A program made the translations under genes and the position numbers. Shown piece by piece: positions 44,333-52,303 of a stretch of 64,000 bases of DNA; the stretch's first letter is position 1, and each line of letters begins with the position of its first letter. Origin of the DNA: Coriobacterium glomerans PW2 (GTDB taxonomy: Bacteria > Actinomycetota > Coriobacteriia > Coriobacteriales > Coriobacteriaceae); NCBI RefSeq assembly GCF_000195315.1, contig NC_015389.1:1116001-1180000 (forward strand), in the 5' to 3' direction. A model generated the notes under the pieces. It had not been told where the DNA came from, made no database searches, and saw only the letters and a list, made by a program, of their open reading frames with translations.

Positions 44333-45759
44333 GATCGGGAGGAGCCCATGCCGAGGCCCTTCGCCGGACCATCGCTGACAAGGCAGCCCATGTTGAGCCT
44401 GCCGGCCGCCTCGCCGATCACAGCGTTCGTGCCGCAGCGGGTGAACACCCCCGAGAATCTCCCATCAAACAGGTACAGACCCTCCATGTTCATGTACATC
44501 TGCGGATCCGACCCGGCAGCCGAGCTGGCGCCCTCGACATTCATCGTGCTGTAGGGGCAGACGTATTCCTGGATCGTGCCGCCGGTGCGCGCCATCTCCT
44601 CGAGAACGGAGACCCACTGCTCATCGGTGCAATCAAGTCCCGCGCGAACGCCGATGCTGTTATATCCGTCACGCGGCTTGACGATCCATCTGATTCGATC
44701 GGAGAACCTGGTGAGATCGCTCTTCTGGTCGAGGAGATATGTCTCGGGAACGTGCTTTCGGACGAAATCAAGCTGCTCCTCGGTGAGGAACTCGGCGACA
44801 TAGGGGTCGCGGAGCACCGAGAAGACCGTCTTGGTGGCACACGGCCATGAGCGAAACCCGCCGACGATCGGCACATGCGGCTCACGCGAGCACGCCATGA
44901 GCGCATCTGGTCCCGAACCGGGCTTCTCGAGCATCTCGGAGAGGACGGCGCGACGCCAGACGCAGTCGATCGGCCCGATCGCATCGCGCAAGACGCCGTT
45001 CTCGTAGCTCAGATCGCGTATATCGCAGAACCGCAGAGCGGCGCCGTGGTCGGGAAAAACGCGCGACAGAACCTCGATCTCCTCGGCCGCGATGCTTTCA
45101 GCGTAGTCGACCGCCGCGATCGTCGGAAACTCGACGTTGCCGGCGGCCTCGCGATAGCATCCGATGACCGTCTCGGCGCAGGCTCCGTACACATCGAACG
45201 CCGAGAGATCATGCCGCTCGGCGAAGCGCCTGCCCGTCTCGGTCGCCATGTATGCACGGCTCACCTCCTCGGTCACGAGCATCCCCGATGAGCCGTCGGT
45301 GTTCAGCTCGCAGAACTTGAAGTCCCCGGTCTCATCGTTCAGAAAGATATCCACGCGCGCGATCGGAAGCAGGCTTTCATAGCCGCAGGACAGCATCGTG
45401 AGCGCCTCGAGATCCGGCGTGAACCCGAACATCGAACGCAGAGTCGGATCATCCAGATAGCGCCGCGTGAGCTTATCCATGATGGCGCCCATCGTCTCGG
45501 CGATCCACGCGAGGTGACCCAGATCCCGCTTTGAGAATATCCTCGGGACGAAGCTCCACTGCACCGGACCGCCATGATACAGGGCGCCCGCGGAGACAAG
45601 AAACGAGTCGCCGGCCTCATGGGATCGCGCGTCTCCGTCAAGGCCTCGAGCGATGTCCAGATACTCCTGCTGAAGTCCGCGCGCGTCCAAGGGAGCGGCC
45701 TCTCCTTGCTGAGCCGCTATCGGAAGTGAGACGTGATCGAGTGCATTGCATGTGCGCAT
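44329..45759 (-). CDS. Glutathionylspermidine synthase-like ATP-grasp protein
   Basis: 476 residues resembling the C-terminal synthetase domain of glutathionylspermidine synthase and circularly permuted ATP-grasp enzymes. Visible elements are FCELNTDGSSGM (acidic substrate loop), WIVKPRDGYNSIGV (ATP-grasp lysine and flexible loop) and IQEYVCPYSTMNVEG. Such enzymes join a carboxylate to an amine using ATP; substrates here are unknown. Actinobacteria of this class do not usually make glutathione, so a different peptide or polyamine conjugate is likely (inference). AGGAG precedes the ATG. It is coupled to the prepilin peptidase gene. Confidence 0.75.
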   Translation of the reverse strand: MRTCNALDHVSLPIAAQQGEAAPLDARGLQQEYLDIARGLDGDARSHEAGDSFLVSAGALYHGGPVQWSFVPRIFSKRDLGHLAWIAETMGAIMDKLTRRYLDDPTLRSMFGFTPDLEALTMLSCGYESLLPIARVDIFLNDETGDFKFCELNTDGSSGMLVTEEVSRAYMATETGRRFAERHDLSAFDVYGACAETVIGCYREAAGNVEFPTIAAVDYAESIAAEEIEVLSRVFPDHGAALRFCDIRDLSYENGVLRDAIGPIDCVWRRAVLSEMLEKPGSGPDALMACSREPHVPIVGGFRSWPCATKTVFSVLRDPYVAEFLTEEQLDFVRKHVPETYLLDQKSDLTRFSDRIRWIVKPRDGYNSIGVRAGLDCTDEQWVSVLEEMARTGGTIQEYVCPYSTMNVEGASSAAGSDPQMYMNMEGLYLFDGRFSGVFTRCGTNAVIGEAAGRLNMGCLVSDGPAKGLGMGSSRS

Positions 45760-46021
45760 GGTAGCTCCTGACGCGTGTTGCGAGATCGCTGATGAGAACC
45801 GATCACTCGAAGCTCATCGGTACTCGCGCCGGTGAGCTTCGAGCATGAGTTCATTGTATACCCGAGCAAGCTCTGGGGGGCGCCCTCTCAGAGCGCTGCG
45901 ATCCCGCGACGCGAACACTCATGAGCATTCACATCAATTGAATCTGACTCGTTGACCTGAGAATGGGTATGAACTCTGCTGTTGTGTTGGATATCAGAAG
46001 AAATAGAGGAGGTTATGTGTG
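45760..46021. promoter_or_regulatory. Divergent region ATP-grasp gene / PTS operon
   Basis: A 260-bp spacer. On the plus strand a TTGACC (45952-45957) is the best -35 candidate, but no good -10 follows at 17 bp. The last bases hold AGGAGG (46007-46012) for the first PTS gene. No catabolite-repression operator or antiterminator hairpin was recognised. Confidence 0.35.
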
Positions 46022-47014
46022 ATGGTCGGAATCGTCCTCGCAAGCCACGGTACCTTGGCAGACGGGATCAGACAGACCGGGTCGATGGTCTTCGGCGACC
46101 AGCAGGCCGTGGCATCGGTCTCGCTTGCCGCAAGCATGGGACCGGATGACTTTCGCAGCAAGGTCGAGGAGGCCCTCGCTTCATTTGATGATCGAAACGA
46201 GGTGTTGTTCCTCGTCGATCTGTGGGGCGGAACGCCATTCAATCAGATCAGCGCGATCTGCAAAGAGCATGAGAGCTGGGCTGTTCTCACCGGTCTCAAT
46301 CTGCCCATGCTCATCGAGGCCTACTCCGCGAGGCCCGGGGCGGCCAGCGCTCACGCGCTCGCGGCCCATGTCGTGCAGGAGGCCCGTCGAGGCGTGCGGG
46401 TGCTGCCCGAGAACCTCGATGCAGCCGATACGAGGTCAAAGGGGCCTCAGCACGCACAGAAGCCATCCGGCGCTCAGATTCCGGAGGGAACCGTGCTGGG
46501 TGACGGTCACATCAAGTTCGTACTCGTTCGCATCGATACGCGCCTGCTGCATGGCCAGGTCGCGACGACCTGGACCAAGACTTCCTGTCCTGATCGCATC
46601 ATCGTCGTATCCGACAACGTCGCCTCCGACGCGCTCAGAAAAAGCATGATCGAGCAGGCGGCGCCGCCAGGGGTGCGGGTCAACGTCGTTCCCATCGACA
46701 AGATGATCGAAGTCGCCCGCGATCCGCGCTTCGGCGACACGAAGGCGATGCTGCTGTTCGAGACACCTGAAGATCTGCTTCGAGCGGTAGAGGGAGGTCT
46801 CGATATCAAGAAGGTGAACCTCGGATCGATCGCCCACTCGCAGGGCAAGGTCGTTATCACCAACTCCGTCTCGATGGGTCGAGATGATGTCACCGCCTTT
46901 GAGGGGCTTCTCGAGCACGGCATCGAGTTCGATGCCCGCAAGGTGCCGAACGATTCAGCGGGGTCATTCAAGAACATGCTCAACAAGGCAAAATCCGAAC
47001 TGCACCTGAGTTAG
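46022..47014 (+). CDS. manX: PTS mannose-family EIIAB fusion
   Basis: 330 residues: an EIIA domain (about 1-130) with the phospho-histidine in LASHGTLAD (His9), a linker of about 30 residues, and an EIIB domain with the phospho-histidine in RIDTRLLHGQVATTW. It relays phosphate from HPr to the incoming sugar (mannose, glucose or an amino sugar). The start is the ATG at 46022, nine bases after AGGAGG; a GTG one codon earlier is equally possible. It leads an operon with IIC, IID and DUF956 genes. HPr and enzyme I are not in the window. Confidence 0.92.
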   Translation: MVGIVLASHGTLADGIRQTGSMVFGDQQAVASVSLAASMGPDDFRSKVEEALASFDDRNEVLFLVDLWGGTPFNQISAICKEHESWAVLTGLNLPMLIEAYSARPGAASAHALAAHVVQEARRGVRVLPENLDAADTRSKGPQHAQKPSGAQIPEGTVLGDGHIKFVLVRIDTRLLHGQVATTWTKTSCPDRIIVVSDNVASDALRKSMIEQAAPPGVRVNVVPIDKMIEVARDPRFGDTKAMLLFETPEDLLRAVEGGLDIKKVNLGSIAHSQGKVVITNSVSMGRDDVTAFEGLLEHGIEFDARKVPNDSAGSFKNMLNKAKSELHLS

Positions 47015-47025
47015 AAGGAGGCAGC

Positions 47026-47844
47026 ATGCCACCGATCACCATTGCACTCATCGTCATCGTCGCCCTGCTCGCAGGTATGGGCGGCGTCTTGGACCAGTTC
47101 CAGTTTCATCAGCCCCTCGTCGCATGCTCGCTCATCGGCTTGGTGAGCGGCCATCTCGTCGAAGGGGTCACCTTGGGCGGGATGCTCCAGATGATAGCTC
47201 TCGGCTGGGCGAACGTCGGTGCCGCCATGGCGCCTGACGCGGCTCTCGCGTCGGTCGCCTCAGCCATCATCATGGTCCTCGCCCTGCCATCCGGCGGAAC
47301 CTCGCCCACCGAGGTCGACCATGCCATCACCGCGGCGATAGCCATGGCGGTTCCGCTCTCTATAGCGGGTCTGTTCCTGACGATGGTCTGCCGCACCATA
47401 GCTATCCCGATAGCGCACATCATGGACGCGGCCGCGGTCAAGGGCAACTTTCGCATGATCGAGATATGGCAGGTCATCGCTATTCTCATGCAGGGAGTGC
47501 GTATCGCGATCCCCGCTGCGGCGCTTTGCTTCATCCCCTCCGCGGCCGTCGAGGGCATTCTGAGATCGATGCCGGATTGGCTCTCAGGCGGCATGGCGGT
47601 CGGCGGCGGGATGGTTGCAGCCGTCGGTTACGCCATGGTCATAAACATGATGGCATCCAAAGAGGTCTGGCCCTTCTTCGCTCTGGGATTCGCCCTCGCT
47701 GCGATCTCTCAGCTCACGCTTATCGCGCTGGGAGTCATCGGCGTCTCTCTCGCCCTGCTCTATCTCGGTCTCAAGCAAAGCGCTGAGGCCGGCGGCGGGA
47801 GCGCCACGGGAGACCCGCTCGGCGATATCTTGAACGACTACTGA
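47026..47844 (+). CDS. manY: PTS mannose-family EIIC
   Basis: 272 residues, a hydrophobic EII-Sor-type permease with the family glycine- and alanine-rich segments (GMLQMIALGWANVGAAMAPD). With IID it forms the sugar channel. AAGGAGG precedes the ATG, 12 bases after manX. The polar C-terminal 15 residues are variable. Confidence 0.93.
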   Translation: MPPITIALIVIVALLAGMGGVLDQFQFHQPLVACSLIGLVSGHLVEGVTLGGMLQMIALGWANVGAAMAPDAALASVASAIIMVLALPSGGTSPTEVDHAITAAIAMAVPLSIAGLFLTMVCRTIAIPIAHIMDAAAVKGNFRMIEIWQVIAILMQGVRIAIPAAALCFIPSAAVEGILRSMPDWLSGGMAVGGGMVAAVGYAMVINMMASKEVWPFFALGFALAAISQLTLIALGVIGVSLALLYLGLKQSAEAGGGSATGDPLGDILNDY

Positions 47845-47866
47845 GACCGCAGGAGAGTGAGATAAC

Positions 47867-48784
47867 ATGACGGACAAGACTCGGCTATCACGATCTGATC
47901 GATTCAAGATCGCCTGGCGACACCAGTTCCTCCAGGGATCTTGGAACTATGAGCGCATGCAGAACGGCGGCTGGTGCTATTCCATTATCCCTGCGATCAA
48001 AAAGCTCTACGGGGACAAAAACGACCAGATTGCCGCTCTCAAGCGTCATCTCGAGTTCTATAACACGCACCCGTACGTGTCGGCCCCGGTGATGGGCGTG
48101 ACGCTCGCACTCGAGGAGGACCGCGCCGCCGGCACCGCGATCGACGATGCAGCCATCCAGGGTGTGAAGGTCGGGATGATGGGCCCGCTCGCCGGAGTCG
48201 GCGACCCGGTGTTCTGGTACACGCTGCGGCCGCTTCTCGGTGCCCTCGGTGCCTCCTTGGCATCAGGTGGCAGCGTCATCGGACCGCTGCTGTTCTTCTT
48301 TGCCTGGAATATCATCCGCATGGGATTCATCTGGTACACCTTGGAATTCGGATATCGCGTCGGCACGACCATCGCTCAGAATCTGAGGGGCGGTCTGCTC
48401 AGCAAGGTCACGCAGGGCGCGTCGATTCTGGGCATGTTCATCATCGGCGCCCTCGTGCAACGATGGGTCTCGATCTCGTTCACACCCGTCGTCTCGACCG
48501 TCAAGCAATCCGCTGGCGCGTTCATCGACTGGGACCACCTGCGCGGCGGAGCCCAGGGCATACATGACGCGTTGACGCAGTACAGTGTACTGGGCGCGGA
48601 CGGTCTCAACGAGATGAAGCAGACGACGCTGCAGCAGAACCTGGATTCTCTCATTCCCGGTCTCGCCGCCGTTCTTCTGACGCTTCTCATATGCTGGCTG
48701 CTCAGAAAGCGCGTCTCCCCTATCGTCATCATCGTCGCGCTGTTCGCGATCGGAATCATCGGCCGCGTGCTGAACATCATGTAA
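47867..48784 (+). CDS. manZ: PTS mannose-family EIID
   Basis: 305 residues with the EIID signature: a soluble N-terminus (WRHQFLQGSWNYERMQNGGW), the FYNTHPYV motif, a glycine-rich GVGDPVFW segment and C-terminal membrane helices. It completes the channel with IIC. It lies 22 bp after manY with GGAGAG upstream. Confidence 0.94.
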   Translation: MTDKTRLSRSDRFKIAWRHQFLQGSWNYERMQNGGWCYSIIPAIKKLYGDKNDQIAALKRHLEFYNTHPYVSAPVMGVTLALEEDRAAGTAIDDAAIQGVKVGMMGPLAGVGDPVFWYTLRPLLGALGASLASGGSVIGPLLFFFAWNIIRMGFIWYTLEFGYRVGTTIAQNLRGGLLSKVTQGASILGMFIIGALVQRWVSISFTPVVSTVKQSAGAFIDWDHLRGGAQGIHDALTQYSVLGADGLNEMKQTTLQQNLDSLIPGLAAVLLTLLICWLLRKRVSPIVIIVALFAIGIIGRVLNIM

Positions 48785-48839
48785 GGAAAACAACGGGGTG
48801 CGGCGGCGACGGTAACCGAAGGGATGGAATGGACCTGCC

Positions 48840-49232
48840 ATGGTGCAATCGCTTAACAGCGTCGTAGATCTCGTGATGCCGGCGACCTCGGGTGCGTTTG
48901 CCACCCGTGGCAACATCATGATCGGCAACCGAGCCATCGAGTTCTACAACAGTCGAAACCCGGCGGATTGCATCCAGATCCCGTGGGACGAGGTTGACCG
49001 CGTCGCCGCATCGGTCATGTTCAAGGGAACGTGGATTCCCCGCTTCGCCGTCCTCACCAAGTCAAGTGGAACGTTCTCCTTCAGCGCTCGCGACAGCAAG
49101 CGAGCGCTGAGAGCGATGAAGCGCTATATATCCGATGAGCGCATGGTCCGCTCGCTGAGCTTTCTCGATGTCGTGCGGCGCGGCGCGAGCAACCTGCTGT
49201 TCAACCGAAGAGGTCCGAGCAGTCAGGTGTGA
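48840..49232 (+). CDS. manO: DUF956 protein (ManO-like)
   Basis: A 130-residue soluble protein matching DUF956, with the segments GNIMIGNRAIEFYN and IPWDEVDRVAASVMF. DUF956 genes almost always end mannose-PTS operons in Gram-positive bacteria; a regulatory or accessory role is presumed but unproven. The ribosome site is weak. Its stop is five bases from the stop of the convergent glycosyltransferase, leaving no room for a separate terminator. Confidence 0.85.
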   Translation: MVQSLNSVVDLVMPATSGAFATRGNIMIGNRAIEFYNSRNPADCIQIPWDEVDRVAASVMFKGTWIPRFAVLTKSSGTFSFSARDSKRALRAMKRYISDERMVRSLSFLDVVRRGASNLLFNRRGPSSQV

Positions 49233-49237
49233 TCAGA

Positions 49238-50545
49238 TCATGACGCCTGATGCTTCGACGCGCCGACCACCTGCTCCAGCGTGACCGATACCGCGTGCGG
49301 CGTGGGGACCCAGTCCACCTTCAGGAACAGCGCAGCGACCGTGATCGGCATATAGGTGAACATGAACAGCGGGAATGTGAACAGGTTCGAGATCACGCGC
49401 CAGCGCTTGGGACAGTGGATGTGCCTGCGCTCGAGCAACGTGGTGAGAGCGCCCATGATAAAAAATGACAGATACATGCTGACAAATGTCATCACAAGCG
49501 AGCCCAAACACATCTCGATCTCTGATTCGGTCACAAGAAAGCCTCTCGAGAGCATGGCCACGATGAGAAACGTTCCATTCGCGAGCACCGACATCAACGA
49601 TAGCAGCATCGCGGGCCCGATCACCATGAGCAGATCATAGGCGGCGAAGCGGCGGAACAGCAGCATCGATTTGAACAGATGCCTGCCGTATGTGAAGAAG
49701 ACCTGGTAGAATCCCTTCGTCCAGCGCATCCGCTGCTTCCAGGAAGCAGCGAAGGTGACTGGTTGCTCATCGTAGAACTCAGCGGGCGCGTATCCGATGC
49801 GAACGCCGTGGACCGCGCAGAACGTGGAGAACTGAATGTCCTCGGTAAGGGTGTGAAAGTCCCACCCATGCATCCCCTCGATGATGTTCGCGGCGACAAG
49901 ATATCCTGATCCGGATACCGCGCACGATGTCTTGCAGATCATGCGCGCGTTGTTGAGAAATCTCGCCTCGCGAAGAAACCATGTCGCATAGGCTGCCGAG
50001 ATCCAGGAACTTCCGAAGTTCTTAGAGTTGCGGTAGCTCGTGATGGCCATGAATCCCTGATCGAACGCATCGTTCATGACGCTCACATAACCTGACGAGA
50101 TCAGGTTGTCGGCGTCGAACACGAAAAATGCCTCATGACGGCCCGGATACTCGGTCAGGATCCGATCGAATCCGTAGTCCATGACCCAGCTCTTTCCCTT
50201 GCGCGCGAGATCGTTTCTCTCATAGACGATCGCGCCCGCTTCGCGCGCGACGCGGGCGGTTTCATCGGTGCAGGCATCTGCCACGACGAAGATGTCGATC
50301 AGCTCAGAGGGATAATCCTGCTCTTTGATGGAGGTGACGAGATTCGCGATGACAGCCTCTTCATTGTGCGCCGCGATGAAGAAGCCATACCGATGCAGCC
50401 GTTTCGCAGGGGCGATCTTCACCTCTCCGCGAACCATACCAATGAAAAAGAAGACGATCTGGTAAAAAAGGCACACCAAAAAGAACACCATCACGAAAAG
50501 ATTGAAGATCGCGATCGGTGTCAGTTCAAGAGGTATGAGCCGCAC
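49238..50545 (-). CDS. Membrane GT2-family glycosyltransferase
   Basis: About 435 residues. An N-terminal membrane segment (FNLFVMVFFLVCLFYQIVFF) precedes the GT2 domain with AAHNEEAVI, DACTDETA and the DXD-like FVFDADN, plus the acceptor motif TEDIQF and QRMRWTKG (QxxRW). At least three C-terminal membrane segments follow. This is the layout of processive polysaccharide synthases (chitin/hyaluronan/IcaA-like), so an exported polymer is plausible; the product is unknown. I prefer a GTG at 50545 with GGAG seven bases upstream, since the open frame before it has no family match. Confidence 0.83.
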   Translation of the reverse strand: MRLIPLELTPIAIFNLFVMVFFLVCLFYQIVFFFIGMVRGEVKIAPAKRLHRYGFFIAAHNEEAVIANLVTSIKEQDYPSELIDIFVVADACTDETARVAREAGAIVYERNDLARKGKSWVMDYGFDRILTEYPGRHEAFFVFDADNLISSGYVSVMNDAFDQGFMAITSYRNSKNFGSSWISAAYATWFLREARFLNNARMICKTSCAVSGSGYLVAANIIEGMHGWDFHTLTEDIQFSTFCAVHGVRIGYAPAEFYDEQPVTFAASWKQRMRWTKGFYQVFFTYGRHLFKSMLLFRRFAAYDLLMVIGPAMLLSLMSVLANGTFLIVAMLSRGFLVTESEIEMCLGSLVMTFVSMYLSFFIMGALTTLLERRHIHCPKRWRVISNLFTFPLFMFTYMPITVAALFLKVDWVPTPHAVSVTLEQVVGASKHQAS

Positions 50546-50696
50546 GAGAACACTCCATCGAGTCGAGGCCGTCAGACGCTGTAGTTGCAGACCATACCAG
50601 TGTAGTCCACAGACGATCTTTTGCACGTCGCGTACAACGAGGGGATACGGTGCTCCAGAGAAATATCTGAGAATGCACATGCGCGGCGCGGCGCGA

Positions 50697-51749
50697 TCAG
50701 GGTTCGCGCGCTCCGAGGCGCTCGATGATTTCGGTGCCCGCATCGGTTCGACCGATCGAGCGCTTCGCGAGGTCGTCGAGTGAGGCTGCAAGGTCCCAGG
50801 GCAGCGTATCGGTCACCTCGACTCGCTCCCCGCTCACCGGATGCGTGAACCGCAGACGCCAGGAATGCAAGAACTGCCTCGTGAGCCCCAGCTCCGCGCG
50901 CTTCGATTTTCTTCCGTAGAGCGGATCGCCCACGATCGGATGGGATATATAGCGCATATGGACACGGATCTGATGAGTGCGCCCCGTGTAGAGATGGCAC
51001 TCGATGAGCGTGTAGCCCTCATCACCCCGCGCGGCGTCGAATCGCTCGAGCACCCGAAACGTCGTGATCGCCTGCCGAGCCGCCGGATCGTCGGATACGG
51101 CCATCTTCAGACGGTCTCGGCTCGAACGAGCAAGGCCCGTATCGATCGTCCCGGCGTCACGGGCGATCACCCCGTGAACCAGAGCGATATAACGGCGATC
51201 GAGCGTGCGGAGCCTGATCAGGTCCTGCAGCGCGCGCTGGGTGGCATCATCCTTTGCTGCGAGCATGAGACCTGATGTGTCCCGATCAAGACGGTGGACG
51301 ATGCCGGGACGATCCTCTCCCTGCAACGTTCCGAGATGATCGATGCCACAGTGATGAACGAGGGCGTTCGCCAGCGTGCCCGAATCGTGCCCGTGTCCGG
51401 GGTGGCACACCAGACCGCGCTGCTTCGATAGGACGATGAGATACTCGTCCTCGAAGCGAATATCGAGCGGAATCGGCTCTCCGGCGACGACGGCGGCCTC
51501 CACCTGCTCAGAATAAGCGAGGTCGACGCGCTGTCCGGACAAGACGATGAAGCTCTTCGAGCATTGCATCGCACCGTCGACGCTCACAGCGCCCCGCTCG
51601 ATGAGACGGGCGCAAGCCGACCGCGTCGGACAGGCGCGCCGGCCACCGAGGTAGGCATCAAGCCGCTGACCGGCTTCGGTCGCATCCACGACATAGCTGA
51701 GCTCTCGATCGCTCACAGCAGCATCACTTCTCGTTGACCGATGAGCCAT
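50697..51749 (-). CDS. rluD: Pseudouridine synthase RluD/RluA family
   Basis: About 350 residues: an N-terminal S4 domain (about 35-100) and the RluA catalytic domain with HRLDRDTSGLML, which carries the catalytic aspartate, plus the GRTHQIRVHM motif. It makes pseudouridine in 23S rRNA. The start is unclear: the ATG at 51749 overlaps lspA by 26 nt; a GTG at 51716 is possible. The lspA-rluD pairing is widely conserved. Confidence 0.93.
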   Translation of the reverse strand: MAHRSTRSDAAVSDRELSYVVDATEAGQRLDAYLGGRRACPTRSACARLIERGAVSVDGAMQCSKSFIVLSGQRVDLAYSEQVEAAVVAGEPIPLDIRFEDEYLIVLSKQRGLVCHPGHGHDSGTLANALVHHCGIDHLGTLQGEDRPGIVHRLDRDTSGLMLAAKDDATQRALQDLIRLRTLDRRYIALVHGVIARDAGTIDTGLARSSRDRLKMAVSDDPAARQAITTFRVLERFDAARGDEGYTLIECHLYTGRTHQIRVHMRYISHPIVGDPLYGRKSKRAELGLTRQFLHSWRLRFTHPVSGERVEVTDTLPWDLAASLDDLAKRSIGRTDAGTEIIERLGAREP

Positions 51750-52302
51750 CGTCCTCGATATCCGAACGGATGTCTCGAGCCGCCTCATCTCGATCCAAGG
51801 CTCGCTGATTGGCCGGAGAGAGCTTCATGAACCCGAATAGCGCGACGAGAATCCCCAGAGTGATCCCGATATCGGCGACGTTGAAGATGGGAAAGTCCAT
51901 GATTCTCACTTGAATGAAATCGGTCACGCTCCCGTAGAGAACGCGATCGATCGCGTTGCCGATCGATCCCCCCATGAGCATGCCGAGACCGATGGGCTCC
52001 AGACGCGACACGATCGGCGCGCGAACGAGATAGACGATTCCCGCCGCGCTCACGATCGCGGTCAGCGCAATGGACACGACACCGAGACCCGCACCCAAGC
52101 TGAACGCCATCCCCGTGTTGGCGGTCAGTCGAAACGACATGATACCGGGTATCATCTCGATGCCGCCGCGGCTCGCGAGCGCCAAGACCGCGGCGTTCTT
52201 CGAGATGCGGTCTGCAGCGATCAGCGATGCGGCGAGCAGCGCCGTTACAGCGAGACGCCGCGCGAGCGGCGGCCGCCGCGCCATCGACAGAGCCGGCAGC
52301 AC
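51724..52302 (-). CDS. lspA: Lipoprotein signal peptidase (signal peptidase II)
   Basis: 192 residues, four membrane segments, with the catalytic aspartates in GNAIDR and FNVAD and the TANTGMAFSL motif. It removes signal peptides from prolipoproteins. The start is a GTG at 52302, one base after the ileS stop, with a G-rich ribosome site inside the end of ileS. The C-terminal 35 residues are acidic and variable. Confidence 0.94.
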   Translation of the reverse strand: MLPALSMARRPPLARRLAVTALLAASLIAADRISKNAAVLALASRGGIEMIPGIMSFRLTANTGMAFSLGAGLGVVSIALTAIVSAAGIVYLVRAPIVSRLEPIGLGMLMGGSIGNAIDRVLYGSVTDFIQVRIMDFPIFNVADIGITLGILVALFGFMKLSPANQRALDRDEAARDIRSDIEDDGSSVNEK

Positions 52303-52303
52303 C

